From positions 3,349,501-3,413,500 of the forward strand of contig NZ_CP036515.1 in assembly GCF_004323635.1 (NCBI RefSeq): a stretch of DNA of 64,000 nt, read 5' to 3'. Source of the DNA: Lichenihabitans psoromatis. Lineage in GTDB: Bacteria; Pseudomonadota; Alphaproteobacteria; Rhizobiales; Beijerinckiaceae. The notes below the pieces were generated by a model. That model worked only from the letters and a program-made list of their open reading frames with translations, had not been told where the DNA came from and did no database searches. Both the position numbers and the translations under genes were made by a program. Below, one piece after another: positions 27,087-35,402 of the stretch (position 1 is the first letter of the stretch; every line of letters begins with the position of its first letter).

Positions 27087-27766
27087 GCGGCGTCGATTAT
27101 CGCGTTGAAATCCGCGGCATTCAGGCTGGCGCCGCCGACCTCGGGCAACGACAGGATCGCGCGTGCGTTGGACAGCTTGACCGATCCGCCATAGCGGATT
27201 CTGATCGCGTTCCCCGCGACCTCCCCGAACCGATCCGTGAGGCACTGGCGGATGTGGTCGTGCATCTCCACGATCTCACTCGCGGCCGGCATGTGACCGC
27301 TGCCGATCGCCCAGAGCGGCTCATAGGCGATCGCCAGGGTATCGGGTCCCGCCAAATCTTGCGGCACGCTGCCGGCGATCTGGCCGCCGCAGGTCGACAG
27401 GGCGAGACCGTCACGCCGCTGAGCTTCGCTCTCGCCGATACAGATGATGGCCACGAGCCCGGCGCGCCACGCCGCCGTCGCCTTGGTGGCCACGACGGCA
27501 TCGGTCTCCTGGTGATAGCGCCGCCGCTCCGAGTGGCCGACGATCACCGTAAAGGCGCCCGAATCCTGGGCGTCGCAATCTTCTCCGCCAATAGGGATAC
27601 GGCCTGAGGCGGTCTGCACGGCGCGTGAGATCAAGGTGGCGGGGACGCAGATCAGCGTGTCTGCTTTCGGCGGCGTCGCCGCGACCGACGTGGCCACGGC
27701 CTCGATCTCGGCAAGCTGAGCGGCCAGCCCGTGCATCTTCCAATTTCCCGCGATCAAGCACCGCAT
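27080..27766 (-). CDS. tpiA: Triosephosphate isomerase homologue with two internal deletions
   Basis: A 228-residue TPI; the family is about 250. It keeps the catalytic residues: Lys in IAGNWKMHG, His in VIVGHSERR, and Glu in AYEPLWAIGSG. Two segments are missing. After DAQDSGAFT the usual GDISAEML-type loop 3 (the dimer-interlocking loop) is absent. Near the C-terminus LPEVGGASL lacks the DGALV of the strand-8 phosphate-binding segment. Both joins are in frame and fall on likely short repeats. The enzyme is probably impaired or inactive unless it has a new role. It is downstream of the slipin gene (74-bp gap). The start is ATG 27766; the longer open frame upstream is an artefact of overlap. 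Confidence 0.75.
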   Translation of the reverse strand: MRCLIAGNWKMHGLAAQLAEIEAVATSVAATPPKADTLICVPATLISRAVQTASGRIPIGGEDCDAQDSGAFTVIVGHSERRRYHQETDAVVATKATAAWRAGLVAIICIGESEAQRRDGLALSTCGGQIAGSVPQDLAGPDTLAIAYEPLWAIGSGHMPAASEIVEMHDHIRQCLTDRFGEVAGNAIRIRYGGSVKLSNARAILSLPEVGGASLNAADFNAIIDAAE

Positions 27767-27840
27767 GGCATCCTCATCGTGGGTCGGTCTTGCTTGTGGG
27801 CCGGTCGATGCGGGTGCCCGAAAGCGCCCGCGGACTGACG

Positions 27841-28698
27841 CTATTGTCCGTGGTTTGCGTTGCCGTTGGTCAGGGCAAGTCCCGCCTCGCCGTTGGCCGG
27901 GAGAATCAGTGCACCGTTCGCGGTCGCCGGTTTGCCGGCTTTTGCCGCGATGTCGAGGAACGGCTTGATGATGTCGATGGGCATCGGGAACACCACGGTC
28001 GAGTTCTGTTCGGCGCCGATCTCCGTGAGCGTCTGCAGGTAGCGCAATTGCATGGCGGCTGGAACGCTCGACAGGATCGTGGCCGCATTGACGAGGGTTT
28101 GCGAAGCCTGGAACTCGGCTTCCGCATGGATGACCTTGGCGCGTCGGTCGCGCTCGGCCTCGGCCTGTTTGGCGATGGCGCGCACCATGTTGTCGGTCAG
28201 CTCGACCGTCCGGATCTCGACGTTGCTGACCTTGATGCCCCAGGCTTCCGTCTGGGTGTCCAGAATGCTTTGCACGTCCGTGCTCAGCTTCTTGCGCTCG
28301 GACAGCATTTCGTCGAGTTCGTGCTGCCCGAGCACGGCGCGCAGCGTGGTCTGGGCCAACATCGTGGTGGCGGACAGGTAGCGCTGGACCTGGATGATGG
28401 CGCGCTCGGGGTTGACGACATTGAAGTAGAGCACCGCATCGACCTTCATCGAGACGTTGTCGTGGGAGATCACATCCTGACTGGGAATCTCGACGACCTG
28501 AATGCGCAGGTCGACGCGGACCATTTCCTGGATGAAGGGGATGAGCAGGACGAGGCCCGGGCCCTTCACGCGATCGAACTTGCCAAGCGTAAACACCACG
28601 GCGCGTTCGTATTGTCGGAGAATCCTGATGCTCATGCCGAGCAAGATGAACGCCGCGAAGATCAGGATCGGGATCAGATAAAACGAGAGAAGACCCAT
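27841..28698 (-). CDS. Slipin / SPFH (band 7) membrane protein
   Basis: A 285-residue SPFH-domain protein with one N-terminal membrane helix (LLSFYLIPILIFAAFILLG). It then has the stomatin-like domain: RQYERAVVFTLGKF, PGLVLLIPF, VDLRIQVVEIPSQDVIS, ERAIIQVQRYL, and a long Ala/Glu helix with KQAEAERDRRAKVIHAEAE. Such proteins oligomerise on the membrane and are thought to organise or protect membrane microdomains, often with an NfeD or protease partner. No such partner is adjacent here. ATG 28698 has a better-placed AAGGA than ATG 28704. A regulon motif lies upstream and tpiA follows. Confidence 0.88.
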   Translation of the reverse strand: MGLLSFYLIPILIFAAFILLGMSIRILRQYERAVVFTLGKFDRVKGPGLVLLIPFIQEMVRVDLRIQVVEIPSQDVISHDNVSMKVDAVLYFNVVNPERAIIQVQRYLSATTMLAQTTLRAVLGQHELDEMLSERKKLSTDVQSILDTQTEAWGIKVSNVEIRTVELTDNMVRAIAKQAEAERDRRAKVIHAEAEFQASQTLVNAATILSSVPAAMQLRYLQTLTEIGAEQNSTVVFPMPIDIIKPFLDIAAKAGKPATANGALILPANGEAGLALTNGNANHGQ

Positions 28699-28853
28699 TG
28701 TCATCGTCCTTCAAAGGAGAAGCGAGTTCGCCTTCAGCGGAGTGAAGATTGACGAACAGATCGATCTGGCACCTTCAAGGTCTGCGGTGGCAGTTTGGGA
28801 GGTTGGCTTAGACGGTCTTCAAGACTTACATCATGGCAAGATGCTGCGGCGGT

Positions 28854-28871
28854 AGGGTCGGAAACTACTCA
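28854..28871 (-). promoter_or_regulatory. Regulon motif copy 8
   Basis: On the minus strand it reads TGAGTAGTTTCCGACCCT. It lies about 156 bp upstream of the slipin start and points toward it. The rest of the 28705-29096 intergenic region has no recognisable gene. Confidence 0.6.
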
Positions 28872-29096
28872 GTTCGACGATCGCCTTAGGTAGAGCCGCA
28901 TACAACGGCATTGGCCAACGTCGCAGCACTGTGGTCAGACCTGTCGCCGTCCGCGGCTCGCTCCCCATTTGCGCTTACTGCGGCGTGATTACGAAAGCCC
29001 CTGTGATCCATTCGGACCGCCAGCGCAACGGATCCTCCGACTCTGCGGCGGAACATGCTATCATTCTTTGCTGCTGGCGAACGAGGACCCTCGACG

Positions 29097-32000
29097 ATGC
29101 CAGAACCACTGAACCAACATGCTAAGGGAAAGCGCCCCAAGTCGGGCCGGCGATCGACGTTGTCGCGCGGCCCACCGCCCACCGTTGTGCCCCGCTTTGC
29201 CGTTGTCGGGATCGGAGCTTCGGCAGGTGGGCTCGGTGCCTGCACGAGGCTCATCGACGCCATGCCAGCAGAAAGCGGCGTCGCCATCGTGCTCGTGCAG
29301 CATCTCGAGCCGAACCACGCCAGCATGATGGTGGACTTGCTCGCCACCCACACGGCGATGACGGTCCAAGAGGCGAGTGATGGGCTCCGTCTCGAACCAG
29401 ACCATCTTTATGTCATTCCTCCTGGGCGATATCTTTCGGTGCGCCAGGGCGCCCTGCACCTCACAAAGCCGAAAACCCAACGCGGTGCGCGCCTACCTTT
29501 CGATGTCCTTCTGCATTCGCTCGCCGAGGACTGCGGCGAGCGTGCAATCTGCGTGATCCTGTCGGGTACGGGAACCGACGGTAGCCTGGGACTTGCCGAC
29601 ATCAAGGCGAACGGTGGCTTCGTCATCGCACAGGATCCGATCGAAGCGGATTACGACGGCATGCCGCAAAGCGCGATCGCGACGGGCGGGGTCGATCTCG
29701 TGCTCCCAGTCGGCAAGATCGCCAAGGCGCTCCTCGATCACACGCGACAAGGATCAGGGCGCAAACTCGCGGCGGTCGCTCTCGCCTCACCGCCAAAAAC
29801 GGGGGACCTCCCCGAGATCATCGAACTACTGCGGCGACGAACGGCGCACGACTTCACAGCCTACAAGACAGGAACGCTGGAGCGACGGATCCAACGTCGG
29901 ATGGCCATGGTCTCCATAGAAACCCGCGACGTGAGCCGCTACGTCGAGCGTCTCCGGGGCGATGCCAATGAACTCGAATTGCTGGCCAAGGACCTTCTGA
30001 TTAACGTCACGGGGTTCTTCCGCGATCCGGCCGTTTTCGCCTATATTGCGAAAAACGTAGTCCCCGATCTGGTCCGCGACCAAGCGCTGGAGCAGCCGCT
30101 TCGCATCTGGATTGCCGGGTGCAGCACGGGCGAAGAAGTCTACTCGCTGGCCATGCTGTTTCGGGAGGCGATCACCGCCGCCAAGAGGGAGATCAAGATT
30201 CAGATCTTCGCCTCCGACGTAGATTCGGATGCCGTCGCGCGCGCGCGCGAGGGCCTTTATCCCGAGGCGATCGCGACCGCCGTGTCACCTCAGCGGTTGG
30301 CTCGCTTCTTTGTCAAGGAGGACCATCATTATCGGATTCGGGCCGATCTGCGCGCTCTCGTGGTGTTCACGGTTCAGGACTTGCTGTCCGACCCACCCTT
30401 CTCGCGGCTAGATGTCGTTTCCTGCCGCAACCTGATGATCTATCTCAGCCCCGAGGCACAGGGCAACGTCATCTCCCTTCTCCACTTCGCCTTGCGTCCG
30501 GGCGGTATTCTCCTGCTCGGCAGCGCGGAGACGGTCGGCCGGGCCGAGGGGCGTTTCGAGCTGATCGCCAAATCCGAGCGTCTGTACCGGCGCATCGGGC
30601 GAAACCGGCCGAGCGAGTTTGCGTTTCTTAAAGCAGTGCCGGAGGCCGTAAAGCCCATGGCGCGCGTCGAAACTCAGGCGGCGCCCTCACGCCAAAGCGT
30701 TTTGGCGCAGCTCTGCCAGAGGCGGGTGCTGGATGCGCATGCTCCGGCGACGATCCTGGTGAACCACCGGCACGACTGTCTTTTCTCACTTGGCCCCATC
30801 AATCGCTTTCTGCAGGTGGTGCCGGGCCAGCCCAGTTTGGACTTGCTCGCCATGGCGCGTCCTGAGTTGAGGACCAAACTCCGATCAGCTCTAAAAAGGG
30901 CCATCCGCGAGAACGCCGGCATTGTGATCCCGGGTGGCCGGATCATCGAGGGGGGCGAGACGCTCGCATTCAGCATCGATGTCCAGCCCCTAGTGAGCGA
31001 GGGCGAAGAGCTCCTGCTGGTCTGCTTCGTCAACGCGCCGCAACACCAGCCCGAGCACCGCGCCCTCGCGGTGGCGAGCGGGTCACCGAGGATCGCCGAC
31101 CTCGAACGCGAGCTAGACGCGACGCGACAGGAGCTCGAAGACGCGAACCGCGGCCTGGATGCCTCGAGCGAAGAGCAGAAGGCCATTGACGAGGAAGCCT
31201 CGTCGGTCCGCGAGGAGTACCAGTCGACGAACGAGGAACTGCTTGCGTCCAAGGAAGAATTGCAGGCGCTGATCGAAGAGCTGACGGCCTTGAACAGCCA
31301 GTTGCAGGAAACACTCGAGCGGCAACGCACTACAACGAACGATCTCCAGAACGTGCTTTACAGCACGGATGTCGCGACGCTCTTCCTCGACACTTCCCTG
31401 AACATCCGGTTCTTCACGCCGGCCACAAAATCGTTGTTCAGCATCATCCCAGGTGATATTGGCCGCCCACTCGCCGATCTTCATGCTTTGGCCAGCGACG
31501 GCGCGCTCGCGCTCGACGCCGCTGCGGTGCTGCGGGACGGCTCTCCCGTCGATCGGGAAATAGAGGGGCAGAAGGGGACATGGTTCGAGCGGCGGATCCT
31601 GCCGTATCGCACCCCAGACAGAGGGGTGGAGGGGGTCGTCATCACTTTCACCGATATCACAGACCGGAAGATCGCCGCAAAATCGCTGCAGTTCTCGCAG
31701 CAGCAAGCTGAGACCGCGAACCTCGTAAAGTCTCGATTTCTGGCGGCCGCCAGCCATGATCTTCGCCAGCCGCTTCAGGCCCTAAAGCTGATTCGAGGGG
31801 TATTGGCCAAGAGGATTGCGGAGCGACGGACGGAAGAAGCCCTGGTCCTCGTCGCCAGACTGGACGACACGGCGTCCTCGATGTCGATGATGCTCAACAC
31901 CCTGCTCGACATCAATCAACTTGAGGCTGGTACGGTCCGGACGGAGGTGACCGCCTTCCCCATCAACGATCTTCTCGATCGATTGCGCGACGAGTTCAAC

Positions 32001-33542
32001 TGGCACGCTGGCGAGCAGCATCTTGGCTTCCGCGTCGTCCCCTGCAGTCTATTGGTCGAAAGCGACCCGCAACTGCTCGAGCAAATGATGCGCAACCTCC
32101 TGGCAAACGCGCTGAGATATACCGACCATGGCAAGGTTCTGATGGGGTGTCGACGGCATGCTGACCGACTCAGCGTCGAGATTTGGGACACAGGCATCGG
32201 GATTTCGGACGAGGATTTGGAGGTTATTTTCGAGGAATACCACCAGGTCGATAACGACGCGCGGGAGCGTGACCGTGGGCTCGGCCTGGGGCTTTCCATC
32301 GTCAAGCGCCTGGCAAGCCTCCTAGGGCATCCGATTCGCGTCCGCTCCACGCCGGGAAAGGGCTCGGCTTTCATCGTCGACGTCGGTCTTGCCCTCCAAG
32401 GCAACGCCATTCGGCCTGCGGTCCCCATGCGGCCAAGATCTTACGGATCGCCGGCTGACGCTCAGAAGGGTACGATCCTGGTCATCGAGGACGATCCGGC
32501 CGTGCGACAGTCGCTCGCGCTCTTCCTTCAGGACGAGGGTTATCGAATTGCAACCGCCTTCAACGCCACGGCGGCGCTCGACCTCGTTACCCGGGCCGAG
32601 GTTGTGCCTGACCTCATTCTGACGGACTACAACCTTCCCAACGGACTCAGCGGGCTGGAGGTGAGCGTCAAACTCGGTGACGTGCTCGCGCGGCGTGTCC
32701 CAGTGATCATTTTGACCGGGGACATTTCGACACAAACGCTGCAAAACATCGCCGACAGCGACTGCGTCCAGCTGAACAAACCAGTCAAGCTCGACGCCCT
32801 GATGGATGTCATCCAACGTATGCTGCCCGACCTGCCGGCGCCTCCGCAGCCACGCGCGCCAGCGACCGCGAGCTCCAAGCAAGGTGTTGCCGACTCGACC
32901 GTCTTCGTGGTCGACGACGATGACGCGGTCAGCGCCGCGATGCGCCTCGTGCTCGAGGACGCCGGACACAGTGTGAGGGTGTTCATCTCCTGCGAATCCT
33001 TTCTTGAGGTTTACCAGCCGGGACATGGTGCGTGTTTGCTCATTGATGCCTACCTGCCCGGCATGGATGGGTTTGAACTCCTGCGGCGGCTGCGAGCCGC
33101 TGGACACCTGCTCCCCGCCATCATGATCACGGGGCGCAGCGACGTGCCCATGGCGGTCAGGGCGATGAAGGCCGGCGCGTCGGATTTCATCGAGAAGCCG
33201 GTCGGGCGCGACGACCTGCTCCTGGGGGTCGCGCGCGCACTCGACCAATCCCACGACGAGAGCAAGCTTTTCGCTTGGCGGGAGAAGGCCGCCCACCAGG
33301 TGTCCGACCTCACGCCGCGCCAGCGACAGGTCATGGGCCTCATTCTCGCGGGCCACCCCAGCAAGAACATCGCGGCGGACCTCGGCATTAGCCAACGCAC
33401 CGTCGAAAACCACCGCGCGTCGATCATGAAGCGAACGGGTTCGAAATCCATGCCGGCCCTGGCGCGCATGGCCATGGCCGCTAGGGCAGTTGACACCAGC
33501 AGACCGCCCGAAGAGGCGTTCACGGTCGAGGAAGCACTCTGA
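29097..33542 (+). CDS. CheB-CheR-PAS-histidine kinase-REC-FixJ fusion protein
   Basis: A 1,481-residue multidomain signal protein. In order: a CheB methylesterase (about 25-215; GIGASAGGLGA, VLVQHLEPNH and SGTGTDGSLG keep Ser-His-Asp); a CheR methyltransferase (about 235-500; AGCSTGEEVYSLAM, CRNLMIYL); a coiled coil (about 660-750); a PAS domain; HisKA with His about 887 in SHDLRQPLQ; HATPase; receiver 1 with Asp about 1177; receiver 2 with Asp about 1317; and a LuxR-type helix-turn-helix (LTPRQRQVMGLILAG). Receiver 2 plus HTH is a whole FixJ-type regulator, with DVPMAVRAMKAGASDFIEKP. Start ATG 29097 follows GAGGAC. No membrane segment is present. Confidence 0.92.
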   Translation: MPEPLNQHAKGKRPKSGRRSTLSRGPPPTVVPRFAVVGIGASAGGLGACTRLIDAMPAESGVAIVLVQHLEPNHASMMVDLLATHTAMTVQEASDGLRLEPDHLYVIPPGRYLSVRQGALHLTKPKTQRGARLPFDVLLHSLAEDCGERAICVILSGTGTDGSLGLADIKANGGFVIAQDPIEADYDGMPQSAIATGGVDLVLPVGKIAKALLDHTRQGSGRKLAAVALASPPKTGDLPEIIELLRRRTAHDFTAYKTGTLERRIQRRMAMVSIETRDVSRYVERLRGDANELELLAKDLLINVTGFFRDPAVFAYIAKNVVPDLVRDQALEQPLRIWIAGCSTGEEVYSLAMLFREAITAAKREIKIQIFASDVDSDAVARAREGLYPEAIATAVSPQRLARFFVKEDHHYRIRADLRALVVFTVQDLLSDPPFSRLDVVSCRNLMIYLSPEAQGNVISLLHFALRPGGILLLGSAETVGRAEGRFELIAKSERLYRRIGRNRPSEFAFLKAVPEAVKPMARVETQAAPSRQSVLAQLCQRRVLDAHAPATILVNHRHDCLFSLGPINRFLQVVPGQPSLDLLAMARPELRTKLRSALKRAIRENAGIVIPGGRIIEGGETLAFSIDVQPLVSEGEELLLVCFVNAPQHQPEHRALAVASGSPRIADLERELDATRQELEDANRGLDASSEEQKAIDEEASSVREEYQSTNEELLASKEELQALIEELTALNSQLQETLERQRTTTNDLQNVLYSTDVATLFLDTSLNIRFFTPATKSLFSIIPGDIGRPLADLHALASDGALALDAAAVLRDGSPVDREIEGQKGTWFERRILPYRTPDRGVEGVVITFTDITDRKIAAKSLQFSQQQAETANLVKSRFLAAASHDLRQPLQALKLIRGVLAKRIAERRTEEALVLVARLDDTASSMSMMLNTLLDINQLEAGTVRTEVTAFPINDLLDRLRDEFNWHAGEQHLGFRVVPCSLLVESDPQLLEQMMRNLLANALRYTDHGKVLMGCRRHADRLSVEIWDTGIGISDEDLEVIFEEYHQVDNDARERDRGLGLGLSIVKRLASLLGHPIRVRSTPGKGSAFIVDVGLALQGNAIRPAVPMRPRSYGSPADAQKGTILVIEDDPAVRQSLALFLQDEGYRIATAFNATAALDLVTRAEVVPDLILTDYNLPNGLSGLEVSVKLGDVLARRVPVIILTGDISTQTLQNIADSDCVQLNKPVKLDALMDVIQRMLPDLPAPPQPRAPATASSKQGVADSTVFVVDDDDAVSAAMRLVLEDAGHSVRVFISCESFLEVYQPGHGACLLIDAYLPGMDGFELLRRLRAAGHLLPAIMITGRSDVPMAVRAMKAGASDFIEKPVGRDDLLLGVARALDQSHDESKLFAWREKAAHQVSDLTPRQRQVMGLILAGHPSKNIAADLGISQRTVENHRASIMKRTGSKSMPALARMAMAARAVDTSRPPEEAFTVEEAL

Positions 33543-33715
33543 TCGGCCTACCGGATCATGTGGATTCGACCAGTTGGATGGCAGCCCAGCGGCCTTGTGC
33601 CGATTGAAAAGCCCGGCGGCCACCCTGCCAGCGCAAACGCTCGACCTCGGCTGTCATGTCGGCATGACCTCCCACACGCGTAGTTCAAGGCTGACCAGCC
33701 CTGATCGCTCTTGGC

Positions 33716-34924
33716 TCAAGCCGCGTGGAGGACTGGTTTCGACCTTGAGCGAGGAAACCAGCAGGTGAAGGTGGTTCCCTGTTCCTCGGACGAAGTGACA
33801 TGGATCTGCCCGCCGTGGGCTGCGACGATCTCCTGTGTGATGTAGAGGCCCAGCCCCAAATTCATCGACGCATGCTGACCGGTCGTCGCCGTTGCGCGGG
33901 TCAAAGGATCGAAGATCGAGCTTAACTTCTCGGCCGGGATCGGGACACCCCTGTTGTGGACCGTCAAGCTGACGGAATCCTTGTCGCTTGTGATACCAAC
34001 TTCAATCGAGGGATCTTGGAATCCATATTGGATGGCGTTGCCGAGCAGGTTCGAGAAGACCTGTCCGATGCGGGCTTTGTCCCATTCACCCGTCATGTCA
34101 GCGGGAGATACGTCGAGCCTGATGTCCCGCGACGGATGCCCGGCCCTTATCTCGTCGACCATCTGATGGGCGACGTAGCCGAAATCCATTGCGGATCGGA
34201 CGATCGGGAGCGAAGCGCCAAACCTCGCGCGCGTGACATCCGTGAGAGTGTCGATCAGTCCGCCGATCCGGCCGGCACAGTCGGACATGGTTCCCACGAG
34301 CATCGACTGGCGTTCGTTGAGCGGTCCGATGCGCGGCATGAGTTCGGCCGACAACATTATAGCCTGCACCGGACTGCGAAGGTCATGCCCTAGGATGCCG
34401 ATGAACATGTCTTTCGACCTCAGCACCTCGTCAGTGTAGTATGTCGTCGACTCCATCAGTTCCTGGTCGATGGCCTCGTTGAACCTCGTCAGGTCCTCGA
34501 AGTCCTTCCCGTCCATGAGCGGTTTCGATCTCCTCCAGAGCTTGATCACGCTTGCCCGCAAAGCCCGGTACTCGGAGGTCATCTGACCGATGTTGAAGCC
34601 ACCCGAAAGGCGCAACGCCGCGTGGGTTTCCGCGGCCGTTCTGGTTGGGTCTCGGGCCTTCTTTCCCCTGGACTTGATCGCTTCTTCCTTGGGCGTCTGG
34701 TCCGACTGGATGTCGGCGACGATGAATTTCAGAATGAGATGGATGTGGTCCCGCAAGGCCAAGGGGGTCATGCCGTCGGACGTCGGCGTCAAGGTTCGTG
34801 CAAAGTTCTCCCATTCGACGACGATCGGCTTGATGTTCTCGGACATGAAGGTCGAAAGGCGTCTGCGACCCTCACTCTCACCCGAGTGCGGCGAAGTCGA
34901 GATGGTCTCTGCCTTCGGGTTCAT
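33716..34924 (-). CDS. Soluble sensor histidine kinase
   Basis: A 402-residue kinase. The N-terminal helical domain (about 20-170, with VVEWENFARTL and GFNIGQMTSEYRALR) resembles RsbR-type or globin-like sensor helices. HisKA follows with ILGHDLRSPVQAI, then HATPase with NLLGNAIQYG, RGVPIP and LGLGLYITQEIVAAHGG. No transmembrane segment is seen. The kinase core is complete but has no receiver. It ends convergently with the large fusion protein gene and may phosphorylate one of its receivers. The signal is unknown. Confidence 0.87.
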   Translation of the reverse strand: MNPKAETISTSPHSGESEGRRRLSTFMSENIKPIVVEWENFARTLTPTSDGMTPLALRDHIHLILKFIVADIQSDQTPKEEAIKSRGKKARDPTRTAAETHAALRLSGGFNIGQMTSEYRALRASVIKLWRRSKPLMDGKDFEDLTRFNEAIDQELMESTTYYTDEVLRSKDMFIGILGHDLRSPVQAIMLSAELMPRIGPLNERQSMLVGTMSDCAGRIGGLIDTLTDVTRARFGASLPIVRSAMDFGYVAHQMVDEIRAGHPSRDIRLDVSPADMTGEWDKARIGQVFSNLLGNAIQYGFQDPSIEVGITSDKDSVSLTVHNRGVPIPAEKLSSIFDPLTRATATTGQHASMNLGLGLYITQEIVAAHGGQIHVTSSEEQGTTFTCWFPRSRSKPVLHAA

Positions 34925-35266
34925 GGAACTCCTGTCAAATCCGTTACTAATCTATAATAAGATTTTTTGTCCCCTTGCGAAAATGCATACTGATTATGCG
35001 CATACGGCTGCGGCATGCGCCAGCCTCGTGCCTCGTTCTGTCAGCCCGACAGGCATTAATCGTTTTCTACGGCAATTCGAATTTAGGACGGCGCCGTTTC
35101 TATCGAACGACGCGGTAAATGCTGGGGCGCCGAGATCTTGGGCATGTCCGTGATTTCCGGCGTAAGTACACGGCGACAGGCGACAAGCAGGGTCGCAGCC
35201 CTGTTGCTACCGAAAAACTCCCGGCCACCGTGGTGAATGCCCTGATTGTCGTTCATTTGCACAGTC
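34925..35266. other. Divergent intergenic region, no gene seen
   Basis: An AT-rich segment at about 34940-35000 just upstream of the kinase start (TAATCTATAATAAGATTTTTT) is the likely kinase promoter. The rest carries no recognisable coding sequence. Confidence 0.4.
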
Positions 35267-35284
35267 TGAGTATTTTCCGATCCT
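35267..35284 (+). promoter_or_regulatory. Regulon motif copy 9
   Basis: TGAGTATTTTCCGATCCT, about 118 bp upstream of the LysR-type regulator and in the same orientation. It is the right-most copy found; none was seen from 36 to 64 kb. Confidence 0.58.
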
Positions 35285-35402
35285 ACCGGCCAGACGCGAA
35301 ATCTGCAGTTTGGGTACGGATGCCGAGCAAGCTGTGCGGGCGCCCACAGTTGGTCGATCGCGATTTGCCGGGGGGTCAATCGTTGCGTACTGGGGGAAGC
35401 CA

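Noticed and set aside
27080..27766. Natural functional monomeric triosephosphate isomerase
   Set aside because: The dimer loop alone would fit, but the phosphate-binding strand-8 segment is also lost, so activity is doubtful.
27080..28714. A 544-codon minus-strand open frame spanning slipin and triosephosphate isomerase
   Set aside because: Only its last 228 codons are real (TPI). The rest is the slipin gene read in the wrong frame and is Arg/Pro/His-rich.
491..35284. The nine motif copies as EcfG general-stress promoters
   Set aside because: The expected GGAAC and CGTT elements at 16-17 bp spacing are not part of the repeat; the conserved block is a single 18-bp unit.
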